A DNA stretch of 6,829 nucleotides from an uncultured Micrococcales bacterium. Lineage in GTDB: Bacteria; Actinomycetota; Actinomycetes; Actinomycetales; Microbacteriaceae. A program made the position numbers and the translations under genes. The stretch covers positions 1-6,829 of the forward strand of contig CAIPNT010000003.1 in assembly GCA_903866485.1 (NCBI GenBank), written 5' to 3'. Under the pieces are notes generated by a model, which saw only the letters and a program-made list of their open reading frames with translations, was not told where the DNA came from and did no database searches. Positions 1 to 6,220 of this stretch are shown piece after piece; the first letter of the stretch is position 1, and each line of letters begins with the position of its first letter.

Positions 1-534
1 CAGCGATGCCTCCCAGACTGCGGACTCAACCAGCGCCTCAGCTGTGGCTTTGCCATACTTCTGCAGGAGGCGAGGGTCTAGTGAGCCGGCGTTGACTCCG
101 ATTCGAATCGAGACACCGGCATCCTTGGCAGCCTTAGCGATTTCGCCGACTTTATCGTCGAACTGACGAATGTTGCCCGGGTTCACACGCACTGCGCCAC
201 AGCCGGCGTCGATGGCCGCAAAGACGTACTTCGGCTGAAAGTGAATGTCGGCGATTACCGGAATCTGCGACTTGCGGGCAATCAGGTGCAGGCGATCAGC
301 ATCTTCTTCGGTCGGAACCGCAACACGAACGATGTCGCAGCCAGATGCGGTTAGTTCGGCAATCTGCTGCAGGGTTGCGTTTACGTCGGTGGTCTTAGTG
401 GTGCACATTGACTGCACGGATACCGGAGCGTCGCCACCAACGGCAACCTTGCCAACCATTATCTGACGGCTCTTGCGGCGAGGCGCAAGAGTTGGAGGTG
501 GGGTCTTAGGAAGCCCTAGGTTTACTGCCGCCAC
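1..534 (-). CDS. ispG: 4-hydroxy-3-methylbut-2-enyl diphosphate synthase IspG, N-terminal part (gene continues off the left edge)
   Basis: IspG (GcpE) is the cytosolic iron-sulfur enzyme that reductively converts methylerythritol cyclodiphosphate to HMBPP, the penultimate step of the MEP isoprenoid pathway. The reverse strand gives 178 codons with no stop up to the edge. Family motifs of the N-terminal TIM-barrel are clear: VQSM (40-43) followed by [13 protein letters not shown] (about 65-74), ADIHFQPKY (95-103), RVNPGNIR (116-123) and [10 protein letters not shown] (144-153). The C-terminal domain with the 4Fe-4S cysteines lies outside the window, so completeness cannot be judged. The start is GTG at 534: an in-frame TGA lies six codons upstream, and the only later start before the conserved core is an ATG at codon 26. 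No clear Shine-Dalgarno site precedes it. The gene follows rip by 66 bases on the same strand and is probably its operon partner. The proline-rich N-terminus (residues 9-18) resembles other actinobacterial IspG proteins. Confidence 0.96.
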   Translation of the reverse strand, partial: MAAVNLGLPKTPPPTLAPRRKSRQIMVGKVAVGGDAPVSVQSMCTTKTTDVNATLQQIAELTASGCDIVRVAVPTEEDADRLHLIARKSQIPVIADIHFQPKYVFAAIDAGCGAVRVNPGNIRQFDDKVGEIAKAAKDAGVSIRIGVNAGSLDPRLLQKYGKATAEALVESAVWEASL

Positions 535-566
535 TTGGATTGCCCGCTTTCACTTAACGTTCAATA

Positions 567-585
567 ATCCTAAAGCGCGTTTAGG
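567..585 (-). promoter_or_regulatory. Small hairpin and -10-like hexamer in the rip-ispG gap
   Basis: Read on the minus strand, CCTAAA-CGCGC-TTTAGG (585 to 569) forms a six-base-pair stem with a five-base loop. It overlaps TAGGAT (572 to 567), which fits the actinobacterial -10 pattern TANNNT and would give a leader of about 25 bases before the ispG GTG. The stem is AT-rich and has no T-run, so it is a poor terminator. It could be an internal promoter, an RNA processing site or chance. There is no recognisable -35 element. Confidence 0.2.
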
Positions 586-600
586 CTCGAGCGATTCCCA

Positions 601-1905
601 TTAGAGCGAGATTGGGTTGACGATGTCGGCAACGATGATCATGGCGCTGATGGCCATCATCACGATGAAAACAACCCAAGTCAGCGGCATAAGTCGAGCT
701 GTGTCGGCAGGGCCGGGGTTTGGCTTGCGACGAAGTTTGAAGATGCCTTTTTTGATTGCTTCATAGATCGCGCCGGCGACGTGGCCGCCGTCAAGCGGCA
801 GCAGTGGCAAAAGGTTGAAGGCAAAGAGCGCAAAGTTCAGCGAAGCCAAGATGCCCAGCTCGGATTGAACCTTTTGCATGAGAGTGGCCTGGCTGTTGCT
901 TGCGACCTGACCGGCTATCTCGCCGATGCCCACCACCGAGACCGGACCGTTTGCATTTCGTCGACCGTTGCCAAACGTTGACTGACCGACAGATGCAACC
1001 TGCTCGGGAAGGTGAAACAGCATTTGCCCCACTTGGGCAACCGAGGCCCCGGCACTGGCCAGGGTTTCGCCAACCGAGAGCGGTCTAGTTTCAGAGGCAA
1101 GTTCGATGCCGATAACCGGCTTCAAAACATAGATCGGTTTTGAGTTTGCATCTAGTTTGACCGCACCATTTTCGATCACCGGCCGCTGCGCCAAAACCGG
1201 CGTGACGCTTAGTGTGCGGGCAGCGCCAGTGCTGGACACAACCTTGATTTGGTTGGCGACGCCTGCCTTCAATAAGGCGGAGGATGAACCCCAGGTGTCA
1301 ACGTGAATGCCGTTGATTGCGGTTATGCGATCGCCGGCCTGCAAACCAGCGAGTTTTGCCGGTGATGCAGGGTCGGTTGCAGAACAAGTGGCGGTTGCTG
1401 AGATCGAAACGCAGGGTTCAACTTTGGCCACTTTAGTCGAGGTCTGGGCGACACCGATGCCCGAAAGCGTGACCAAAAGCAGCATCGTGCCAAGCACAAG
1501 GTTCATGAATGGACCACCAAACATGATCACGATGCGCTTCCAAACAGGCAGCTGATAAAACTTTCGGTTCTCGTCGCCGGGCTCGACATATTGAGAGTGT
1601 GCGTCACGAGCCGCGGTGACCATGTCACGGAAGAAACCCTTTTTGACCTCGGCACCGGGTTTGGCCGGCGGATACATGCCAATCATGGTGATGTAGCCAC
1701 CGAGCGGAATGAGCTTCACCCCGTATTCGGTTTCACCGAACTTCTTTGAAAAAACAGTCGGACCAAAACCGATCATGTACTTGGGAACCTTGACGCCAAA
1801 TAATTTGGCTGGAATTAGGTGACCAAGCTCGTGCCAACCAATAGAAAAGCCAACCCCGATGGCAACCAGCAGGATTCCGAGAATGTAAAGCAGAGATTCG
1901 GCCAC
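601..1905 (-). CDS. rip: Rip/RseP-type site-2 intramembrane zinc metalloprotease (M50 family)
   Basis: This is a membrane-embedded zinc protease of the site-2 family. Relatives (E. coli RseP, mycobacterial Rip1) cut membrane-anchored anti-sigma factors and other single-pass proteins; the substrate here is unknown. In 434 residues it shows a first membrane helix with the zinc motif HELGH (H25, E26, H29), then GFGPT and PLGGY blocks. GGPFMN (130-135) begins a second helix region, a PDZ domain spans about 157-240, and a third helix carries NLLPLLPLDGGH (364-375), in which D372 is the third zinc ligand. A last helix lies at about 408-428. All catalytic residues are present. The loop at 78-118 is longer than in mycobacterial Rip1 and resembles Microbacteriaceae homologs. 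The start is GTG at 1905, the only canonical start between the upstream in-frame TAA and the first helix. No Shine-Dalgarno site is visible. The gene lies between dxr and ispG, the usual actinobacterial position. Confidence 0.95.
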   Translation of the reverse strand: MAESLLYILGILLVAIGVGFSIGWHELGHLIPAKLFGVKVPKYMIGFGPTVFSKKFGETEYGVKLIPLGGYITMIGMYPPAKPGAEVKKGFFRDMVTAARDAHSQYVEPGDENRKFYQLPVWKRIVIMFGGPFMNLVLGTMLLLVTLSGIGVAQTSTKVAKVEPCVSISATATCSATDPASPAKLAGLQAGDRITAINGIHVDTWGSSSALLKAGVANQIKVVSSTGAARTLSVTPVLAQRPVIENGAVKLDANSKPIYVLKPVIGIELASETRPLSVGETLASAGASVAQVGQMLFHLPEQVASVGQSTFGNGRRNANGPVSVVGIGEIAGQVASNSQATLMQKVQSELGILASLNFALFAFNLLPLLPLDGGHVAGAIYEAIKKGIFKLRRKPNPGPADTARLMPLTWVVFIVMMAISAMIIVADIVNPISL

Positions 1906-1911
1906 AACTAA

Positions 1912-1917
1912 ACCATA
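1912..1917 (-). promoter_or_regulatory. Possible -10 element placing rip on a leaderless transcript
   Basis: On the minus strand the hexamer TATGGT matches TATAAT at four of six positions, including the invariant TA...T. It is followed by exactly six bases and then the GTG of rip. That spacing would start transcription at or next to the start codon and would explain the missing Shine-Dalgarno site. There is no convincing -35 element. With rip only 54 bases after dxr, readthrough from dxr is the main alternative. Confidence 0.3.
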
Positions 1918-1959
1918 ACTAGCGATGCTGACATTTAACTGAACATCAATCTCTGGCCC

Positions 1960-3045
1960 TTAGCAGGCTTTTGCGATTTGTGCGCTGGCTCGGTCTCGAG
2001 CCCAAATCTCGGCACGCAAAACAGACTCGAGCGAAAGTTCGGCCTCGGGTTCGTGAGCATCAACCACACGCTCAATCAAGTCAACAATCTGGCTGAAACC
2101 GATCCATCCGGCGTGAAACGCCTCGACCGCTTGCTCGTTTGCTGCGTTATAGACAGCCGGATAGGTCAACCCGGCAGAGCCAACCTGACGTGCAAGGCGA
2201 ACCGCGCCAAAGACCTGCTCGTTCAGCGGTTCAAAGGTCCAGGTGGCCACCTTGGTCCAGTCGCACGCCTTCGCCACATTAGGCACACGCTCTGGCCACG
2301 ACATTCCAAGAGCGATTGGTAGGCGCATGTCAGGTGGTGAGCATTGAGCCAAAACAGAACCGTCAATGAACTCAACCATCGAGTGAACCACCGACTGCGG
2401 GTGCACGGTCACCTCGATGCGATCAAACGGGATGTCAAACAACAGGTGAGCCTCGATCAGCTCAAGCCCCTTGTTGACCATGGTCGCCGAATTGGTGGTG
2501 ACCACCTTGCCCATCACCCAGGTTGGGTGTGCCAGCGCCTGCGCCGGCGTCACATCCTGCAGCTGTTCGCGAGACCAGCCTCGAAACGGCCCACCAGATG
2601 CGGTCAAAATCAACTTGCGCACCTCTTGCGCCGTGCCACCGAGAAGGCACTGAGCAAGGGCCGAGTGCTCGCTGTCGACGGGAACAATCTGGCCTGGCGC
2701 AGCGGCCTCGGTGACCAGACGGCCACCAACAATCAGAGACTCTTTGTTCGCCAAAGCGAGGGTCTTGCCGGTCTTTAGCGTGGCCAGGGTTGGGGCAAGG
2801 CCGATCGAACCGGTGATGCCGTTAATAACCACGTCGGCATCGGTTTCTTCAACCATGCGAGTGGCGGCTTCGGCGCCCTGAACAGAGTTGGTCACTCCAA
2901 ACTTTGACGACTGCTCAAGTAGCAAATCGCTGTTCTTGCCGGCGGCCAAACCGACCACTTTGAAACGATCTGGATTGGCCTCTATAACCTCTAGGGCCTG
3001 GGTTCCGATTGACCCGGTTGACCCGAGAATAATGACGCGACGCAT
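1960..3045 (-). CDS. dxr: 1-deoxy-D-xylulose 5-phosphate reductoisomerase (Dxr/IspC)
   Basis: Dxr is cytosolic and makes 2-C-methyl-D-erythritol 4-phosphate from DXP with NADPH and a divalent metal. It is the committed step of the MEP pathway and the target of fosmidomycin. The 361 residues show the nucleotide-binding GSTGSIG (8-14), NKES (100-103), the metal and substrate motif D124-S125-E126, TASGGPFR (148-155) and the mobile loop HPTWVMG (173-179). [11 protein letters not shown] (185-195) supplies S186, N191, K192 and E195. From S150 to E195 these residues sit at a constant offset of 36 from the E. coli active-site numbers as I recall them (S186, H209, S222, N227, K228, E231). All catalytic positions are intact. 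The protein is shorter than E. coli (398) or M. tuberculosis Dxr. Most of the loss lies around residues 50-58 in the Rossmann domain, plus a missing C-terminal tail. The start is ATG at 3045, with an in-frame TGA two codons upstream. It is first of a minus-strand cluster with rip and ispG. Confidence 0.97.
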   Translation of the reverse strand: MRRVIILGSTGSIGTQALEVIEANPDRFKVVGLAAGKNSDLLLEQSSKFGVTNSVQGAEAATRMVEETDADVVINGITGSIGLAPTLATLKTGKTLALANKESLIVGGRLVTEAAAPGQIVPVDSEHSALAQCLLGGTAQEVRKLILTASGGPFRGWSREQLQDVTPAQALAHPTWVMGKVVTTNSATMVNKGLELIEAHLLFDIPFDRIEVTVHPQSVVHSMVEFIDGSVLAQCSPPDMRLPIALGMSWPERVPNVAKACDWTKVATWTFEPLNEQVFGAVRLARQVGSAGLTYPAVYNAANEQAVEAFHAGWIGFSQIVDLIERVVDAHEPEAELSLESVLRAEIWARDRASAQIAKAC

Positions 3046-3051
3046 GCATCA

Positions 3052-3065
3052 ATCTTGCCACTTTA
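3052..3065 (-). promoter_or_regulatory. Candidate dxr promoter -10 region
   Basis: Two overlapping possibilities lie just before the dxr ATG on the minus strand. TAAAGT (3065 to 3060) fits TANNNT and would give a leader of roughly eight bases. CAAGAT (3057 to 3052) is a weaker match but sits exactly six bases before ATG, the leaderless spacing seen at gabT. Neither has a good -35 hexamer, and there is no strong Shine-Dalgarno site. A promoter is expected because the neighbouring gene is divergent. Confidence 0.35.
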
Positions 3066-3110
3066 CTGTGAGTTTGCGGCCGGGTGTGCCGGAATGGGTT
3101 TTTCGAGGCT

Positions 3111-3116
3111 TAGACT
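3111..3116 (+). promoter_or_regulatory. Probable -10 element of a leaderless gabT promoter
   Basis: TAGACT matches the TANNNT actinobacterial -10 pattern. Six bases (TGCAAC) separate it from the gabT ATG at 3123, so transcription would begin at about the A of the start codon. The nearest purine-rich stretch, GAGG at 3105-3108, ends 14 bases before ATG, too far for a normal ribosome binding site. No -35 hexamer is recognisable near 3087-3094, which is common in actinobacterial promoters. Confidence 0.5.
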
Positions 3117-3122
3117 TGCAAC

Positions 3123-4457
3123 ATGAGCGAGTTCACCGTCGCGCAAGAGCGCAAAGTTGTCACTGCAATCCCTGGACCTAAGTCGCAAGAACTGCACAAG
3201 CGGCGCTTAGAGGCCGTCTCTGCCGGCGCGGGCGCTGCCCTGCCGGTTTACATCGAAAAGGCGCACGGAGCCATCCTGGTTGACGCCGATGGCAACCACT
3301 TTATTGACCTCGGTTCGGGCATTGGTGTTATGACCATTGGCCACACCAACGCGGGTGTAGTCAAGGCGGTTCAAGACCAGGTTGCCAAGCTAACCCACAC
3401 GCTATTCACCCTCACTCCATACGAGCAGTATGTCGAGGTTTGTGAGATCTTGAATCGCGTTACCCCTGGCAGTTTCAAGAAGAAGTCGGTGCTGTTCAAC
3501 TCTGGCGCCGAGGCCGTCGAAAACGCCATGAAGATTGCTCGCAAGGCAACTCGCAAGAACGGCATCGTTGTGTTTGACCACGCCTATCACGGTCGCACCA
3601 ACCTGACCTTCACAATGAACTTCAAGTCGGCGCCGTACGGCAACGGTTTCGGCCCGACCGCACCTAGCATTCAACACGTGCCAATGTCTTACCCTTTCCG
3701 CGACCCATCAGGCATGACCGGTGTTGAGGCGGCAATGCGTTCAATCAACTACATCGAGAAGCGCGTCGGTGTCGAAGACCTAGCCGCAATTGTCATCGAG
3801 CCGATTCAGGGCGAGGGTGGCTTTATCGTGCCAGCTGCTGGCTTCTTGAAGACCCTGAGTGACTGGGCGCACGCCAACGGCGTAATCGTGGTTGCAGACG
3901 AGGTTCAGGCGGGCATCGCCCGATCTGGCAAGTGGTTTGCTACCGAACACTTCGAGGGCTTCGAGCCTGACCTATTCACTATTGCAAAGGGCATTGCCGG
4001 AGGTATGCCAATTTCTGCGGTCACTGGCCGCGCCGAAATTATGGATGCGTCACACCCTGGCGGTCTCGGTGGCACCTTCGGTGGAAACCCGGTTGCCGCA
4101 GCCGCAGCCATCTCGGTTCTAAAAGAGATTGAGGCCGGCGGAGTCATTGAGCGAGCCCAAGAAATTGGTCAGGTTCTTGGCGCACGCCTAGAGGCGCTAA
4201 AGGCCAAGTATCCGGTGGTCGGCGATGTTCGCGGCCACGGTGCCATGATGGCCATCGAGTTTGTCGAGCCTGGCACACTGAACCCAAACAAGGCAGCGGT
4301 CGACGCAGTGGTTAGCCACTGCCACAAGAACGGTGTGCTGGTTTTGAACGCCGGAACCTTCTATAACGTGATTCGCTTCTTGCCACCGCTTGCGATCTCA
4401 GACGCGCTTCTCAACGAGGCCCTCGACGTGCTTGAGGCAGCTATCGCAGCGCTATAA
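3123..4457 (+). CDS. gabT: 4-aminobutyrate aminotransferase (class III, PLP-dependent)
   Basis: This cytosolic enzyme moves the amino group of GABA to 2-oxoglutarate, giving succinate semialdehyde and glutamate; relatives also accept 5-aminovalerate. The 444 residues match the usual actinobacterial GabT length. Class-III aminotransferase landmarks are in order: the PLP-phosphate loop NSGAEA (126-131), AYHGRT (154-159), EPIQGEGGF (226-234), DEVQAG (259-264) with D259 contacting the pyridine nitrogen, the Schiff-base lysine K289 in IAKG, GGTFGGNP (316-323) and R418 in NVIRFLPP, the expected substrate-carboxylate arginine. The N-terminal block TAIPGPKSQELHKRR (14-28) is typical of GabT rather than ornithine or acetylornithine aminotransferases. 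ATG at 3123 is chosen because it starts the conserved N-terminus and follows a well-placed -10 hexamer. It is divergent from dxr and convergent with the polyamine-type transporter genes. A related specificity such as 5-aminovalerate cannot be excluded. Confidence 0.93.
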   Translation: MSEFTVAQERKVVTAIPGPKSQELHKRRLEAVSAGAGAALPVYIEKAHGAILVDADGNHFIDLGSGIGVMTIGHTNAGVVKAVQDQVAKLTHTLFTLTPYEQYVEVCEILNRVTPGSFKKKSVLFNSGAEAVENAMKIARKATRKNGIVVFDHAYHGRTNLTFTMNFKSAPYGNGFGPTAPSIQHVPMSYPFRDPSGMTGVEAAMRSINYIEKRVGVEDLAAIVIEPIQGEGGFIVPAAGFLKTLSDWAHANGVIVVADEVQAGIARSGKWFATEHFEGFEPDLFTIAKGIAGGMPISAVTGRAEIMDASHPGGLGGTFGGNPVAAAAAISVLKEIEAGGVIERAQEIGQVLGARLEALKAKYPVVGDVRGHGAMMAIEFVEPGTLNPNKAAVDAVVSHCHKNGVLVLNAGTFYNVIRFLPPLAISDALLNEALDVLEAAIAAL

Positions 4458-4469
4458 ATCGTCAAATAG

Positions 4470-4507
4470 CAAAACCCCGATCGCGGTTGCGGTCGGGGTT
4501 TTGTTTT
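4470..4507. terminator. Intrinsic terminator between convergent gabT and potC, probably bidirectional
   Basis: C-AAAA-CCCCGA (4470-4480) pairs perfectly with TCGGGG-TTTT-G (4493-4503), eleven base pairs. Through a T-G wobble and CGC/GCG the stem extends to fifteen pairs around a GGTT loop (4485-4488). On the plus strand it is followed by TTTT (4504-4507), 12 bases after the gabT stop. On the minus strand it lies 17 bases after the potC stop. There the arm ends in GGGGTTTTG but is followed only by CTATTT, so termination may be stronger for gabT. Confidence 0.92.
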
Positions 4508-4520
4508 AAGCCTGAAACTT

Positions 4521-5306
4521 TTAGGCCAGACGGCGACGGCGCACAGCGCCAACAATCTGGGTGGTCAGCACAGCCACAATAGCGAGCAAGAACACTGCTG
4601 ATGCAATCACATTAGCCTCGGCCGGAACCGCGCGAAGCGCCGCAACGTAGATGAACTTTGGAAAGGTCGGAACCGAACCAGAGTTGAAATAGGTGATGAT
4701 GAAGTCGTCGAAGCTCAGGGCAAACGAGAGAAGTGCAGCCGAAACGATGCCCGGAACCAGAAGTGGAAAAGTGATCTTCCAGAACACCTGGTTTGGGTTT
4801 GCATAGAGGTCGCGGCCGGCCTCTTCGAGAACCGGATCAAGAGTCTGCACACGCGCCTTGACTGTTACCACTACGAATGACAGACAAAACATGACGTGAG
4901 CGATGATCGTGGTCACAAAGCCAGAAGTGAAACCAGCGTTGAAGAAGAACGCGGCCAAACCGGCACCCAAAACCACTTCGGGGGTGGCCATTGGCAAGAA
5001 CAACAGCAGGTTGACCGAGGCTCGGTATTTGAACGAATAGCGCGCAATGGCGATTGCCAGAGCGGTGCCAAGCACAGTGGCGATTAGTGTGCTGGCCACA
5101 CCGATGAAAATGCTGTTGCCAAGAGCCTCACAGATGTTGCCGGCCGAGCAAACGTTGGCCCAGTGGCGCAGAGTGAAACCCTCCCAAAGGGTGTTTGATG
5201 CCTTCGAATCGTTGAACGAGAATGCGATTGTGTAAACGATTGGAACCAACAAGAAGACCAGTGCAATAACCGAATAGGCGGCAAGGCCAAGCGAACGCTT
5301 TCTCAC
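4521..5306 (-). CDS. potC: PotC-type ABC transporter permease (spermidine/putrescine family)
   Basis: This is one of two membrane subunits of a polyamine-type ABC importer; it would form the translocation pore with PotB and dock onto the PotA ATPase. It has 261 residues, close to PotC of E. coli. About six hydrophobic helices are seen at roughly 8-30, 62-88, 99-121, 128-150, 182-202 and 231-253. The cytoplasmic EAA loop that contacts the ATPase starts at E161 (EEAGRDLYANP) and ends in ITFPLLVPGI (178-187). FSFNDS (29-34) after helix 1 and SFDDF (198-202) are PotC-like. Start GTG at 5306 is supported by GGAGG seven bases upstream and overlaps the potB stop as GTGA, suggesting translational coupling. 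It is last in the operon and ends just before the shared terminator. C53 and C59 in the first external loop are unusual. The exact substrate (polyamine, GABA or related cation) is inferred. Confidence 0.9.
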   Translation of the reverse strand: MRKRSLGLAAYSVIALVFLLVPIVYTIAFSFNDSKASNTLWEGFTLRHWANVCSAGNICEALGNSIFIGVASTLIATVLGTALAIAIARYSFKYRASVNLLLFLPMATPEVVLGAGLAAFFFNAGFTSGFVTTIIAHVMFCLSFVVVTVKARVQTLDPVLEEAGRDLYANPNQVFWKITFPLLVPGIVSAALLSFALSFDDFIITYFNSGSVPTFPKFIYVAALRAVPAEANVIASAVFLLAIVAVLTTQIVGAVRRRRLA

Positions 5307-6220
5307 AGTAGGTCCTCCGTTCCTGATCGCTTCACATAGACCGAGACCAACACCAAAATGACCGCCATCAATAGCACGCTGAGGGCCGAGGCGGTTGGAT
5401 AACTTTGGTTATCTAAGAAGTCGGCCTGCACCATGGTGCCAATCATCGAAGTGTCTGACGAACCAAGATAGTCGCGGCTGGCGTTCACATAGTCACCGGC
5501 AATCGGAATGAACGTAAGCAGGGTGCCAGAGATGACACCAGGCATCGAGATTGGAAAGGTGATCTTTCTAAAAATCTTCGCTGGCGAGGCATAGAGGTCG
5601 GCGCCGGCTTCGATTAGTCGAATGTCAAAACGCTCAAGAGTCGTATAAAGCGGCAGCGTCATAAACGGGATGAAGTTGTAAGTCAAACCGAAGATAACGG
5701 CAGCCGGAGTGCCAATGAAGAACTGGCTTGGACCTAGCAATCCGACGTGGTGAAACCACTGCATGATTGGCCCCTCGTCAGCAAAGATTTGCTTCCAGGC
5801 GATGGTGCGCAGCAAGAACGAGATGAAGAATGGTGCGATGACCAGGGTCACCATGAGGCGCTGGATGAGGCCGGTGCCGCGCAGCTTGATGCCGATGAAG
5901 TAGGCCAATGGATAGCTGATCAGCAGGGCAAACAAGGTTGCCAAGAAGGCATATAAGAACGATCTGATGATCTGCGGAAAGTAGTTAGTGATTACGGTCA
6001 CATAGTTTTGCCAGTCAACCGCATACTGATAGGCGCCAATTGCTCCGCTAGGGTCTGGGCTTTCTAGCGAGGTGATGACCAAAGAAATCAGCGGGGTCAA
6101 GAAGAACAGGCCTAGATAGACCAAACCAGGCAGCAGCAAGGCCAGAACAATGCGTCCAGACTTGCGGTTTGACTCAGTGAGATTCTTGCCGTCGTTTGAG
6201 CCAAAAGCGGCGAATGCCAT
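5303..6220 (-). CDS. potB: PotB-type ABC transporter permease (spermidine/putrescine family)
   Basis: This is the second membrane subunit of the importer. The 305 residues begin with a polar cytoplasmic stretch of about 22 residues rich in N, D and K. About six membrane helices follow, at roughly 24-51, 84-110, 121-143, 168-192, 223-244 and 275-295. The EAA loop for ATPase docking runs from E204 (EAGADLYASPAK) to ITFPISMPGVI (220-230). After it, FIPIAGDYVN (237-246) is a block I associate with PotB rather than PotC. The start is ATG at 6220, with GAGGG nine bases upstream, and it overlaps the potA stop by one base (TAATG). The downstream potC start overlaps its stop by four bases, so the three genes must be one transcript. 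I see no damage or missing motif. Substrate is inferred from family resemblance. Confidence 0.9.
   Translation of the reverse strand: MAFAAFGSNDGKNLTESNRKSGRIVLALLLPGLVYLGLFFLTPLISLVITSLESPDPSGAIGAYQYAVDWQNYVTVITNYFPQIIRSFLYAFLATLFALLISYPLAYFIGIKLRGTGLIQRLMVTLVIAPFFISFLLRTIAWKQIFADEGPIMQWFHHVGLLGPSQFFIGTPAAVIFGLTYNFIPFMTLPLYTTLERFDIRLIEAGADLYASPAKIFRKITFPISMPGVISGTLLTFIPIAGDYVNASRDYLGSSDTSMIGTMVQADFLDNQSYPTASALSVLLMAVILVLVSVYVKRSGTEDLL
5314..5318 (-). promoter_or_regulatory. Ribosome binding site of potC
   Basis: GGAGG on the minus strand lies inside the last codons of potB and is seven bases before the potC GTG. It fixes GTG at 5306 as the start despite the non-ATG codon. Confidence 0.85.

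Noticed and set aside
245..466. A 73-codon plus-strand open frame
   Set aside because: It overlaps the conserved IspG core on the other strand and looks like a low-complexity shadow.
1906..1959. An upstream extension of Rip into the dxr-rip gap
   Set aside because: The frame is open but holds no ATG, GTG or TTG before the GTG at 1905, and the membrane helix with HELGH begins at the normal distance from that start.
1978..2778. Two plus-strand open frames of 114 and 144 codons opposite dxr
   Set aside because: They are antisense to a gene with all active-site residues in place, have no recognisable domains, and are expected from codon bias on the opposite strand.
3080..3092. CCGG-GTGTG-CCGG dyad in the dxr-gabT intergenic region as an operator
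   Set aside because: A four-base palindromic arm in GC-rich DNA is too short to call a regulator site without a second copy or conservation.
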